NCBI GenBank assembly: GCA_026168455.1
Contig: CM047425.1
Location: forward strand, 26,405,058 to 26,469,057
Reading direction: 5' to 3'
From: Theocolax elegans
Lineage: Eukaryota > Arthropoda > Insecta > Hymenoptera > Cerocephalidae
Length of the DNA: 64,000 nt
The notes under the pieces were generated by a model, which saw nothing but the letters and a program-made list of their open reading frames with translations, did not search any database and had not been told where the DNA came from. Made by a program: the position numbers and the translations under genes. The first letter of the stretch is position 1; every line of letters begins with the position of its first letter. This document shows, in pieces, positions 11,036 to 22,620 of the stretch.

Positions 11036-12240
11036 TGCACAGGCGAATCCTGTAGAACGCGTTAATCGCACGATAAAACGATGATTACTTCGTTATCGAG
11101 GCGAATCATAAAACATGGGACGCTCACATCTCTGAGCTCATGTTCGCGTATAATACCGCCGTGCAAGATTCTACGGCGCAAGTCCTGCTTTCCTAAATAT
11201 GGGAAGAAACCCTGTTCCGCCGAAAAGCTTGCGGAAACAGAAGATCAAGCTGTCGCTGATAGCGAAGCCGCAGCAGCTGTTCAAAATTGGCAACAGCGTA
11301 TGCAAACGTTGCCAGAGCTGCAAGCTCAAGCTGCTGAACGAGCGACATGCGCACAAGCCCGTCAGGCCGAATATTATAATTCAAAACGCCGCGATGTACA
11401 ATTTGCCGTGGGACAAAAAGTTTCTAAGCGGAATCGTGTACTTTCGTCCGCTGCCCAAGGCATAGCTGCTAAGCTAGCTCCGAAGTACATCGGACCTTTT
11501 ATCGTTTCGGCGTTACTCGGCTCAAACGTGGTAGAGCTCACTGACAATGATGGAAAAGAAGCAGGTAAATGCCACATCAGTGATATTAAGCCATTCTACG
11601 AAGACCAGACGGACGTATCTGTGGAGAGTAGATTAAATCGAGAGGATGCGACGAGGGACAGCGAGGGATTAAGCGCAGAGCGAAGAGCTAGCGACGAGTC
11701 CAACGATAATGATCCTGTGAGCGCGAACGCACTGCGTAAGCGAGGTAGGCCGCGCAAAACTCGGGTAATTGTTAATCGTACGACTGCGGTAGATCGTGCC
11801 TCTTCTAACGAGCGATTAAACGCGAATACTGTTGTATACGCGAATCCTCCGACGACGGAAATTAGGCGCGGAAGGCCGAAGGGTTCAAAGAACAAGCCCG
11901 TATCCCCGGTGGAAACGATCGAACAGCGCACTCGGTCGCAGAAACTGTAAATGTTCCTTTGAGCGATTGATGTATCTACGCGTACCTTTTCTCCGATTTT
12001 GTAATCTTCGTAAGGCGTATCGCTCTTAACTGTTGTTATAATAAAGAGAGAAATTCTTTATATGTTGGCCTGCTAAACATTTTCTTTTGTCTGATGTTTT
12101 GCTTTCAAATCAATTTATTTTATTTATTTATAAATATTATTTATGTTAATTACCTTTTTCATTTTGTCTTCTGGCCTAGAGAGAGAGTAGAAATGCAGAG
12201 CTGGTACGTCTTCGGCTACCCAGCGTCTGGAAGGGAGGAG
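11036..12240 (+). pseudogene. Duplicate of the integrase tail and 3' UTR of Gypsy-1
   Basis: This repeats 9477-10685. In the first 200 bp it lacks one base at each of four homopolymer runs (near 11078, 11093, 11175 and 11235). From about 11240 to 12240 I see no difference from the first copy. The reading frame therefore opens only at 11081 with a nonsense N-terminus and then becomes the genuine integrase C-terminus with both AT-hooks. It is not a separate gene. Confidence 0.85.
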
Positions 12241-13060
12241 TGTAACGAATCAATGTAATATTTGATTATATTACATTGCTCGTTACATTCTCTCTCTCTG
12301 TCTAGCCTGTGTATTAATCTTTACAGATGTTACAGGTCGACGTTCGACGATTTTCGGCGATTTTCGCGGACCTTCGTAAAGGTAAAAGTAGGGAAAGAGA
12401 GAGAGAGAGTTTTCGGTTCGTAAGTGCGAGAGCACTTAGATTAAACTCAACCGTCGAGAGACTAATCTCAACCGCCGAGAGATTAAATTCAACCGTGCGA
12501 TTAATTTCAACCGTCGTGAGAAACCTTGTTATTTGTTCTCTCTCCATATTTTGATCGCCCCGTGCTTGTGATCCTGGTGCTGTGCTGGTGATCCAGTGGA
12601 GTTACATTAGTTTGTTTGGCGACGACGCAGCCCAGGAAGCTAAAGGGTAGCGACTACGCAGACTTCAACTGGTTGTTTAATCATCGATCGCGGCTCACGC
12701 ACTGTAAGTGCCAGTCTTGTAGTCTCTCTCTCTCTCTTTCTCTCTTTATTTATCTCGCGTGTATATTGACCTGCGTTTCGCGCGCTGCGACGCGCCTGTA
12801 TTGCTTTTTCTGAATACATTTCTTTTTGTTATTAATTAAATATTGCAATGTTGCTTATTTAGTTGTTTACCCCTTTTTCTCGCGTTTCGCTAAGTAAAGA
12901 TTACCGCCGCCTCTGCCTATACGGCTTATTATAGTCGTATTATTACTGAGCGGCCGATCGTGTAAATGAGACTATTATTTTAACGGTAGTTAATTGTTAT
13001 TATTAACTTTACATTATAATATTTTATTCATTGTTATTAAATAATAGCAAAACCGTTACA
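12241..13060 (+). repeat. 3' LTR of Gypsy-1
   Basis: TGTAACGAATC to CCGTTACA, 820 bp, collinear with 2844-3665. It is followed at once by (AT)n and then the CTAG terminus of a Helitron-like element. Confidence 0.93.
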
Positions 13061-13079
13061 ATATATATATATATATATA

Positions 13080-14448
13080 CTAGGGGGGCTTCGCCCCCCT
13101 GCGCGCTTCGCGCGCCAACCCCCTATTTTTAATTCGAAAAAGGTTTTTCGTAATTAATTTATTTAAAATAATGTTTTAAACTGTATTATTTTTTTACTAC
13201 CATGGACACCTTAGAAATTAAACAGATTCACACAACACCTTGAAGGTATTGCTATAGTTATTATAATTTATAAATAAAAGTTTACCAAAATTTAGAGTAG
13301 TAAAATCAGAATAAAAATATTAAAAAAAATAGAGACATATTAAATGTTAACTGTAAATTTTAAACTATATGAATTCTTATAAAGCTTAAATTTATATTTT
13401 AATAATTATAAATGTTAATGAAAAATTAACTTACCAAAAATAGTAAAGTACATATACTTACTAAATTGTAGTATTTTAGTTAACAACTTATTAAAATTTT
13501 GGATTATTTGAAACGGTTATAAATAGAACTTCACCTCCTAAAATTAATTTATTTAATGACGAACGATCATCGCCAAAAGTTCTATGACATTAATATTTTG
13601 TACTTTTAGAGTAATAAAACTTTCTTCTTAATTAAATTAATTTTTGTATTAGTTTTAAAGAATTATTTATAAAATTTTAGCGCTATATAAATAAAAACCT
13701 GTTTCTTCCATTTCTCTCGTGATTCGTAATTTGCACCCTCTTTCAAAATTTGCGTTTTAATCCATAATTATATCCAATTTATTTTTACTATGCAGAGCCC
13801 AAATATTTATTTTGATTATTATAAACAAATTCATTTCTTAAATAAACTTTTGTATCTAATAATACATACTTGTTTATTTAAAATATTGTTTTATATAAAT
13901 ATACGTAATCTCCAAACAATTTTTAAATTTGATTTGAATAATATTTAAATTAAAAACTACTACAATAATAATTTTCGAAAAACTTTTGAAATGTAATTCG
14001 TATTTTATATTGCCACTGTTAAAATTTGAATTTTCTTTTGCCTATACTGTTTATAATAGAATTATCTTAAAAATGCAAGAATTAATATATTTAATTTTTA
14101 ACCCATTGTATATATCATATGGATATTTGGAAAAGTGTATGTTATATTTGATTAATATTTATTTCATCTTCAAACAATTTTGCATTTGTATTTAAAGCAT
14201 TACATTCAATTTTAGATCCGTTATTATTATTGAGTATACGTTTAAAAATTTTATGAGTTTTATCAAGAATGAGTAAGCAAATACACATTCTTTCAAGTTA
14301 TGTTCACAACTTTTTTTTGCGCACGGAAAAAATACATATATTATGTATTCTTGAAAAAACAATTTTAAAATATATATATATATTATATAAATATTCCGCC
14401 GCACGCACACACACCCACATACATACATACATATATATACATATATAT
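13080..14448 (-). mobile_element. Helitron-like non-autonomous element
   Basis: Read on the minus strand, this ends with two GC hairpins (gcgcgc and gggggg stems, each with a ttcg-type loop; 13083-13115 on the plus strand) and a terminal CTAG flanked by T. That is the 3' signature of Helitrons (hairpin then CTRR, inserted between A and T). The body is AT-rich, non-coding and shared with copies at 14985, 36538, 39387, 59580 and 2040. The ORF at 13986-14195 is not conserved as protein. Confidence 0.65.
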
Positions 14449-14975
14449 GGGCTATTTCACGTCAAGTGGTACGATGAAAATTTTAAATCACTCCAAAATC
14501 GAGAACAGGCTGGAAACATCTTCCAGAACATACAAAAAAAATTTAAGTGTTAAAAATAATTTGCTTAAGAGTTATTCGACCATTAAAAGTGGAAATTTTT
14601 CAATTTTTTAGAAAAACTTCTATTTTTAAAGCCATTTATCTCAAAATATGTTGATTTTTTTGAAAAAATATTAGAAACAACTTTTGTTTAAATTAATCTT
14701 TAGAACTTATCTACCCTGGTTACATTTCTTAATTTTGAAATCTCGAAGAGATAGAACACCCGGAAATATTGAATATCAAAAAAAGGCGACCACGCCACAA
14801 TCGATTTTGATCTAACACCTCTCAAAAGTTCACATTTTTCGCGAGCTTTCGAATGGCTTGGGTTAGCTTATCGGCCAAGACCGCTGTTGTAAGTTATGCC
14901 TCATAAACCTCATAAAATCACTAATTTTCACGTATTTTAGGACATAACTTACACCAAAGGTGTAATATATATAAT
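14449..14975 (+). repeat. Left arm of a TIR element (GGGCTATTTCACGTCAAGTGG family)
   Basis: It starts gggctatttcacgtcaagtg after (AT)n. It matches 37899-38425 directly and 44906-45400 in reverse. The inner end has a hairpin formed by gtaagttatg and cataacttac (14891-14952). Only one arm is present here. Confidence 0.7.
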
Positions 14976-14984
14976 ATATATACA

Positions 14985-15700
14985 TGTGGTAATGTACAAT
15001 TAACTTACCAAAAATAGTAAAGTGCATATACTTAATTGTAGTATTTAGTAAAAACAAATTAAAATTTTAGATTGTTTTAAACGGATCTAAACAGAACTTT
15101 ACCTCCTAAAATTAATTTATTTAAGTCATCGCCAAGAGTTCTATATGTCATTAATATTTTGTACTTTTAGAGTAATAAAACTTTCTTCTTAATTAAATTA
15201 ATTTTTGTATTAGTTTTAAAGAATTATTTATAACATTTTAGCGGTATATAAATAAAAACCTGTTTCTTCCATTTCTCCCGTAATTCGTAATTTACACCCT
15301 CTTTCAAAATTTGCGTTTTAATCCATAATTATATCCAATTTATTTTTCCCTTTAGTTACAGAGCCCATATATTTATTTTAATTATTATAAACAAAGGCAT
15401 TTCTTAAATAAACTTTTGTATCTAATAATACATACTTGTTTATTTAAAATATTGTTTTATTTAAATATACGTAATCTCCAAACAATTTTTAAATTTGATT
15501 TGAATAATATTTAAATTAAAAACTACTAAAATAATAATTTTCGAAAAACTTTTGAAATGTAATTCGAATTTTATATTGCCACTGTTAAAATTTGAATTTT
15601 CTTTTGCCATTACTGTTTATAATAGAATTATCTTAAAAATGTAATAATTAATGTATTTAATTTTTAACCCATTGTATATATCACATATGGATATTTGGAA
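14985..15700 (-). mobile_element. Second Helitron-like body copy
   Basis: Nearly the same sequence as 13425-14150 and 39387-40100 (starting ttaacttaccaaaaatagta). It continues directly into the (CA)n tract at 15713. No protein coding is seen. Confidence 0.6.
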
Positions 15701-15709
15701 AAGTGTATG

Positions 15710-15880
<171 letters not shown>

Positions 15881-16076
15881 TTATATATATATGACATATA
15901 TATATAACATATATATATATATAACATATATATATGACATATATATATAACATATATATATAACATATATATGACATATATATATAAAACATATATATAT
16001 ATATATATGTTGAATTCTGAATTCTTAGACACGGCGGCGGCGGCGGCGGCGGCGGCGAAATATTTATATATTATAG

Positions 16077-16110
<34 letters not shown>
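15881..16110. repeat. (TATATGACATATATATAACA)n, (GGC)n cassette and (TA)n
   Basis: A TA-rich satellite with gacat/aacat variants is followed by gttgaattctgaattctt, agacac, a (GGC)n run (16032-16057), gaaatatttatatattatag and (TA)n. The same cassette occurs at 40580, 61488 and 61697, and inverted at 61855-61914. Confidence 0.9.
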
Positions 16111-16112
<2 letters not shown>

Positions 16113-17763
16113 GTGGTTCTCTGTGACATCGAAGATGAAAAAAATAAATATTGCTATAACTGTGGGAATATGTTTTAGAGGTATCCAGTAGTTCTCCTGA
16201 ATTTTTTCAGATTTTTTCTGGGCCATTATTTTAAGTTACAGAGAGTCATAGTTGACATTTTAGACTTTTTTGCATTATATGCCCATTTTCATGAATTTTT
16301 AGCTCCCAGGGGATGCATTTTTCACTAAAAACATAAGTATGACTTTTTTTGTAGAATTTTCCGAACTTTTCATTAAAAATACTTTTAAAGGCATAAATGT
16401 ATGCTGTCACACTCTCGTAAGCCATTTAAACCTTAAATAGTGAAAATCAGCAATTCTGCTCCGGACTCTGGTAACGTAATACTGTCTAAAAGATGTCTTT
16501 TTATAGTCAAAAACTGCCTAAAAATTTCCAGAGTGGGTCTAAATCATTAAGATCACTTATGGTCAAAATATCCGGGAAAAGTGCCCGAAATATTAATAGA
16601 AATGTATATTTGTTGCCTTATAACGATGAATCTAGTAGCATGATCATTGCAAAAAAATTTATGCACTTACCTTGGAATGGTAGAAAAGTATCTCCACTTG
16701 TTTCAGTATCCATCTAATCCCCTGTAAGCTGCTAAAAATACAAATATTATTATACATATGTAAAAAATTAAATTTTAAACATTTATAATGCTGAATTTTT
16801 AGTTTTACATCCCTTACAAGAATTATAATACTAATCTGAAGGATTACTATAAATATATAAACATCATTATTACAATAACTGAATATACGTATTTAATACA
16901 AAAGATATATAAATAAATCGGATATATAATTATAATGAGTAATATGATAACGTGACAGTGATAAGTTTGTAAAATCTAAACAATGTATTGAATAATAATA
17001 ATAATAATAATGTTGATACTTTTATAGTAATCCTTCAGATTAGTATTATAATTCTTGTAAGGGATGTAAAATTAAAAATCCAGCATTATAAATGTTTAAA
17101 AAATAATTTTTTATAATTTTATAATAATATTTGTATTTTTAGCAGCTTACAGGGGATTAGATGGATACTGAAACAAGTGGAGATACTTTTCTACCATTCC
17201 AAGGTAAGTGCATAAATTTTTTTGCAATGATCATGCTACTAGATTCATCGTTATAAGGCAACAAATATACATTTCTATTAATATTTCGGGCACTTTTCCC
17301 GGATATTTTGACCATAAGTGATCTTAATGATTTAGACCCACTCTGGAAATTTTTAGGCAGTTTCTGACTATAAAAAGACATCTTTTAGACAGTATTAGGT
17401 TACCAGAGTCCGGAGCAGAATTGCTGATTTTCACTATTTAAGGTTTAAATGGCTTACGAGAGTGTGACAGCATACATTTATGCCTTTAAAAGTATTTTTA
17501 ATGAAAAGTTCGGAAAATTTTACAAAAAAAGTCATACTTATGTTTTTAGTGAAAAATGCATCCCCTAGGAGCTAAAAATTCATGAAAATGGGCATATAAT
17601 GCAAAAAAGTCTAAAATGTCAACTTTGACTCTCTGTAACTTAAAATAATGGCCCAGAAAAAATCTGAAAAAATTCAGGAGAACTACTGGATACCTCTAAA
17701 ACATATTCCCACAGTTATAGCAATATTTATTTTTTTCATCTTCGATGTCACAGAGAACCACCC
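16111..17763. repeat. 1.65-kb palindromic element with an internal splice-ready ATG exon
   Basis: It starts gggtggttctctgtgacatc and ends with the reverse complement. Arms of about 740 bp (16111-16853 and 17022-17763) surround a 170-bp AT-rich loop, with (TA)n outside. Each arm carries the same outward-mirrored exon-like block (right arm plus strand 17153-17203; left arm minus strand 16671-16721): acceptor agcttacag, ATG, then donor ccaag|gtaagtg. A single arm also exists at 45413-46151. No transposase catalytic region remains. Confidence 0.85.
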
Positions 17764-17781
17764 ATATATATATAAATTGAT

Positions 17782-18222
17782 GAATCGGTACTTATTCCGA
17801 TAAATTCTTATGGGAAATGGGAATTGTGCTTACTTTGGGGGAATTATGCCGACGTCAGCATAATTCCCCGAAAATTCAACCATGTATCGGTACTTATGCC
17901 GATACACAAAAATTCGGAAAATTAGCTTTGTGAGCCCCGCTTTGACGTTATAATATTAATGAAGGATTGAAAATATAACGTCTTTCGAGGTGCCGGAGGC
18001 CTCCGGCACTTCGAATGAGGTTATAACTTCAATCCTTCATTAATATTATAAGGTCAAAGTGTGCTTTTTTACCCGTGAGGGGTATTTAGGTATTTGGGTT
18101 ATTGGTTTTTTATGCATTATTCTATCAATTAATATTCTCCCCCTTATATCTGAGTCGTTACATATGTTTTATAACCTCAAAACACCAAGATAACACGTAG
18201 TGTCACCATAAGTACCGATACT
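17782..18222. repeat. Foldback-rich segment with cggtacttat ends
   Basis: The left end atcggtacttat is mirrored by ataagtaccgat at 18209-18220. Inside are further perfect hairpins: ggggaattatgccgacg with its complement (17848-17880), and taatattaatgaaggattga with its complement around a gccggaggcctccggc core (17952-18050). The stretch 18046-18140 recurs at 61990-62085. Confidence 0.55.
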
Positions 18223-18234
18223 GATGTTTGTATA

Positions 18235-19079
18235 TATATGGTAAGGAACGAAGGTCTGCCGAACGTAGGTAGCGGCGTCAAGTGGCTTTGCGCCGACATT
18301 AGATGCGTATGCGTTTGGAGCTCGATGATTGCAAGATGTCGAAGTCGTAGTTTCTTGACTAAAGCTCGTAGATACAAACGACGCGTCTCGATTCCTGAAT
18401 ACAAGATCTTTCTCGACTTGGATTGTATGTTTTTTTAAAGTCTGAATAGCAGAGCTTCGCCCTCGGATAAAAATTAAAAAGTTGATTAGCAGAACTTCGC
18501 CTTACGGAAACATACCCTAAAAATCTATGCATCTGTCCTTGTCTTACGCTTTACTTTAGATGGAAATTGCGTAATTAGTTCTCGATTTTTCTGTGCTTGC
18601 ACCCGATTGGACCGTTAAATGTGCGTTATCAAAAAATGATCGAATCCCATACAGTTTCTGTATCGCTTGGTAGATAATACGGAGAATTTACTTCCCTCCT
18701 TTCACCTCTGCGACATTACCTAAAAGCGGCTTCTTTTTCTTGGCTAGTTAAATTATTGCTTCCTTCTAATGCTCGAGTTTCTAGTCCATGTCTCTCACCG
18801 CCGGCTCTTCTCCGAGCATTGATAGTATAGTGCAATATACAGAAACTCTTGCGCAACACCATCGTGTTGATCTCACTATCGACAATCCCGCTTATGTGCG
18901 TATTGGCTTTGAATAATATGTTAAACTCTATCTATGGGTCTCTTTTTCATTTGAAATGTTCGTAAATTAATCTGTCCCTTAGCTCTATAAATTAGGCCTT
19001 TTATTACTGCATTTTATTCTATACTACGCAGTACTTTTGACAAAAAATATAATAATATAATTTTCGTCAGGACGCAACA
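18235..19079 (-). repeat. Solo LTR-like repeat, minus orientation
   Basis: This is similar to 24438-25412 throughout. On the minus strand it starts TGTTGCGTCC, and the other copy starts TGTCGCGTCC. Similarity stops sharply at that base in both copies, as expected for an LTR end. No internal retroelement sequence adjoins it. Confidence 0.55.
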
Positions 19080-19636
19080 CTTATATCTTAAAAATTAACA
19101 ATTTTAGGATATGATAAAAGTAAAGGTACAATCTAACACATATTTTCGTTAAATATTTAATTTTAAAAAGCTTTAAATGTAAGATATTTAGTATAATAAA
19201 TGTAGTTATTCAATAATAATTATTAATCTAAGTAAATCAAAAGTTAACTATTTAAATTCTTGTTTATATTGTGAGGTAGTACCTAACAGATACTATTAAT
19301 TATTTATTTATAATTAATTAAAATATTTTAAAAACAATATGGTAGAAATTTAAATCTAATTTGGTTGATATATATTTTTTAGCAGATATAGATAGCAAGG
19401 AACGATGTCTGAAGCATAGATAAAGGGATTATCTGTGTAGACATAATTAGGTGTAATAACATCATAATAAAATATAAATTGAAACGACTTACACAATGCT
19501 GGTATATTGCTCGTACTCACCTTCTGTTATACTCCTAGTTCTGCTGATTCTTCTGGCTGGCTACGCCCTGGGCTCGGTTAACTGTGAATATAAATAAATC
19601 CTGTAAAACGTATATAAAATGAATAAATAACAAGAA
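19080..19636. other. AT-rich intergenic or intronic DNA
   Basis: No gene or recognised repeat is seen in this stretch. Confidence 0.5.
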
Positions 19637-19776
19637 TAGTACTTTTTGCATCAAGGGCGCAAAATGAAATTTCGCGCCTTGAGTGGTGATAGCAGTGCAC
19701 GAGGGCCGGCGAAGCCGGCCCGAGTGTGAACTATCACCACGAAATCGCGAAATTTGCGCTCGAGATCCAAACAATA
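19637..19776. repeat. GC hairpin segment
   Basis: A long stem of gtggtgatag (19684-19693) with ctatcaccac (19731-19740) encloses ggccggcgaagccggcc. Outer parts (gggcgcaaaatgaaatttcgcgcc) also fold. It abuts the TIR element at 19777. Confidence 0.6.
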
Positions 19777-20464
19777 TTTTTTGATGCAGTAGGTGCAAAA
19801 TGCCACACTCTATAATAAATGTAATAAAACAAAATTTACATGAAATGATCATAAAGATGTAGAAATTGCACGAGGGGAAGAGGGCGGGGAGCGGGTCCAG
19901 GGCCGCAGGCCCTGGTGGGGTCGAGGGGCGAAGCCCCCGTGGGGGGTTGGGGGGGCGAAGCCCCCCCCTGTATTAAACAATTATGAAAAATCTTTTTAAA
20001 ACCTTTAAAAAAACACTAAAAATAAGAAAAACTCACAATATCATAAAGGAAATTAAAATATTTATTTAAAATACTTAATATATGCTAAAAGAAAAATGAA
20101 ATAAATTGATAATAATAAAATTACGTAATCGAATTTAATAACAAAAATTTTTATTTTTGTTTAGCATACAAAGATATACATATATGTATACAAAAAAAAT
20201 TTTATACTTTTTTTACATTTGACAAACATTTCTACATTATTTTGCATTTAATAAAAATTTATACACTATTTACAAAAATTTATACTATTTGATTTTTATT
20301 GATTTGTTTTGTATTTAAAAACTGTAAATTTATAATTTAAATAATTTTTATTTCGGGGCGCAAAATTACTTTTGTGCATCCGTGACCGAGAAATGAGCAT
20401 TTTGCGCCCGCAAAACAAAGCGCAAAATACGCATTTTGCGCCTACTGCATCAAAAAATAATTTA
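19777..20464. mobile_element. Short TIR element (about 690 bp)
   Basis: ttttttgatgcagtaggtgc at the left is mirrored at 20436-20463 with one mismatch. The interior holds a GC-hairpin tract (19868-19970) and AT-rich DNA without an ORF of note. A diverged relative of the end lies at 19646. No transposase is seen. Confidence 0.55.
19868..19970. repeat. Triple GC-hairpin tract
   Basis: Three successive perfect hairpins with gcaggc or gcgaagc centres (ccagggccgcaggccctgg, ggggcgaagcccc, gggggggcgaagccccccc). These resemble Helitron 3' tails, but the CTRR end is missing. Confidence 0.5.
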
Positions 20465-21442
20465 TTTATGATACTGCTAATCCCTCCTCCCTGATAGAGA
20501 CCTGTAAAATAGAAAATAACAAAAGATTGCACATACGAGAAAAAAATAGAACAATAGTGGGACCGATGATTAATAATTAAATTGAATAAAAATAATGAAA
20601 TAAGGTTAGAGGTATGATTATTATATGACAAGTTATACGTTAGAGAGGGAAGAAGACAACACACAGAACAAGACCTGGCCCGAGCCATTTTTGTTACCAG
20701 ATTGAAGGAAAATTGAAGAAAAATTCGAATGACATGTGATTGTCGGTTTTTTTGCATTGTTAAATAAGCTAGGGGCTATACTTACCTGCATGAATCTGAT
20801 GTTGGAAGCCAATGACGACTATGGAAGTCAGTGATGATGGGGAAGATAATAAACCACAAATTTAGTTATATGGCAATGTTTCGGTGGCTTTTTGCCATCC
20901 TCTTTAGGCTATATCTTTATTTAAATATTTCAAATATATTTGATTATTACATGTTAATTTGAGCCTTACATTAATGTTACGTAATTTTTTACTCACTACT
21001 CGTCAATTCATGTAATTCATAAATGTATTGTTTCATTAAATGATAATACCTGTAGGTCGTAGCACTATTAATGAAAAACAAATCTAAGTTAAACAATCAT
21101 TAAACTATTTTCTTCATTCACACAAAAATTGAGATTTAATGAAAATTACCTCTCCCATTATGTATGTAAATAAATTAAACATGACATACACACATGAACA
21201 ATTGAGACTCAAAAAGAAAGCAAAAGCAGTTAAGAGTAAATAATACTGAACGCCCGCTAGCACAGACGGTCAGGGTTACCAGATGGCGATTTTTTCTCCT
21301 TGTTGCTCTTGCTTAATAAACATCAATATACGTAAGAGAGAAAAGGAAAAAAAATCGCCAACTGGTCACTCTGCAGACGGTTGACATTTGAAAACAATCC
21401 TACGTCACAGGTATAAGTGCATCATATAACGTGTACCTTATT

Positions 21443-21449
<7 letters not shown>

Positions 21450-21513
<64 letters not shown>
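21450..21513. repeat. (CT)n microsatellite beside a diverged LTR-like block
   Basis: About 32 CT units, followed by tttagccacactatattaat, which echoes ctgtctagcctgtgtattaa of the Gypsy-1 LTR. Confidence 0.8.
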
Positions 21514-21516
<3 letters not shown>

Positions 21517-22039
21517 AGCCACACTATATTAATACACTATCAGCTATTACAGGTTAAGGTTCCTCGTATTTTGGAAAGGGAGTGCATTATAGAGAGAATG
21601 AGAGAACGTTCGCGACGTGCTCACCGGAAATTAGACTAGCTTGAACTTGTCATCAACGGGCGCGTAATGACAACGGTAATATAAATTTAAATGTAAATAA
21701 GAAAAAAGAAAGATACATAACTACATAAAATATTCCACATCTACTTGAAATTTATGAAAAAGTAAAGAATTCGATAAAACAATAATATGTAACAGTCTTG
21801 ACAGTATCGTTGTAAGAGGTAAAGAAAAAGCTAGAAAAAGAATGGAGACAAATATTGTGCATAAAATAAATTGTAATGACTATAATGCAAATTATGTCCG
21901 TTAAACTAAACGACCTTTCATAAAACTTGTGACAAGGTGGATTTAATCCACTTGTCATATAGATGCCAGCATTACCGACACTGCGAGACGGCGCGGTATC
22001 GGTAGCATATAAGAGCAATAAGCAGGCGCTACGACCAGT

Positions 22040-22112
22040 GCGGGCGTAGCGCAGTGGTTAGCGTGAACGCCTTCGGATCCGAAGGGGCTCGGATTCAAGA
22101 CCCGACGCCCGC
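22040..22112 (+). tRNA. tRNA-like gene (Arg-TCG-like loop, abnormal anticodon arm)
   Basis: The acceptor halves gcgggcg and cgcccgc pair over all seven bases. A D-arm (gcgc agtggtta gcgt), an A box (tagcgcagtggtta) and a B-box-like ggattcaagacc are present. Six Ts at 22117-22122 could stop RNA polymerase III. The loop sequence cttcgga would give anticodon TCG (Arg), but the flanking five-base stem does not pair. Instead ccttcggatccgaagg forms a perfect palindrome. The T stem has one mismatch. It may be a tRNA pseudogene or a tRNA-derived SINE head inside the TIR element. Confidence 0.45.
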
Positions 22113-22620
22113 TTCATTTTTTATTCAGCACTTAAAAGTCTCATGCCACAAACTCAGATATATGTTACGTTTAGCTTATTTAATTTATTTAATTGAAGCA
22201 CTATGTTGGATATAGAGATACATAATCTCAATTTTGAGAGAGTGAAGAAAATAGTTTAATGATTGTTTAACTTAGATTTGTTTTTCATTAATAGTGCAAC
22301 AACTTACAGGTATTACGATTAATTGATACAATACATTTGTGAATTACATGAATTGACAAGTAGTGAGTAAAAAAATACGTAACATTAATGTAAGGCTTAA
22401 ATTAACATGTAATAATCAAATATATTTGAAATATTTGAATAAAGATATAGCCTGAGGAGGATAACAAAAAGCCACTGACACATCGCTATATAACTAAATT
22501 TGTGGTTTATTCATCAAGATCGACAAACACCTACTATAATACTGAAAATTATTATTATATTATATTTTTATGTAAGTATTATATTTTCTACTCTGTATTA
22601 TTAAAATATAATCATTCTCA

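Larger units (their letters stand above)
2844..13060 (+). mobile_element. Gypsy-type LTR retrotransposon (Gypsy-1), inactivated
   Basis: The order is 5' LTR, primer-binding site, leader, gag with zinc knuckle, then pol with protease, RT, RNase H and integrase, polypurine tract and 3' LTR. This domain order defines Ty3/Gypsy elements. No env or third ORF lies between pol (ends 10395) and the LTR. The coding part has one gag frameshift, one gag stop and three pol stops, so it is not autonomous. The two intact LTRs differ by only about ten substitutions by eye over 820 bp, so insertion was fairly recent. Flanks are (TA)n on both sides, giving a possible atat target duplication that cannot be separated from the repeat. 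The right end contains a duplicated 1.56-kb block. Confidence 0.93.
20848..22511. mobile_element. Long-TIR element enclosing a tRNA-like gene
   Basis: aataaaccacaaatttagtt at 20848 is mirrored at the right end (22511). The inverted repeats run about 285 bp (20848-21135 and 22226-22511) with scattered mismatches. The interior contains a pure (CT)n tract (21450-21513), a stretch resembling the R-U5 part of the Gypsy-1 LTR (21513-21620) and a tRNA-like gene. No transposase ORF is present, so it is non-autonomous or a composite. Confidence 0.7.

Noticed and set aside
11081..11950. A separate gene encoding an integrase C-terminus
   Set aside because: It is the duplicated Gypsy-1 pol tail. Its first 50 or so codons are out of frame because of homopolymer losses.
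16493..17381. Two identical 74-codon ORFs as a possible conserved gene
   Set aside because: They are the same palindrome arm read in opposite directions. Identity comes from the palindrome, and the meaningful strand is the opposite one, with the micro-exon.
20296..20757. 153-codon minus-strand ORF as a membrane protein
   Set aside because: It spans the edge of the TIR element and AT-rich DNA. Hydrophobicity follows T-rich codons, and no domain or start context supports it.
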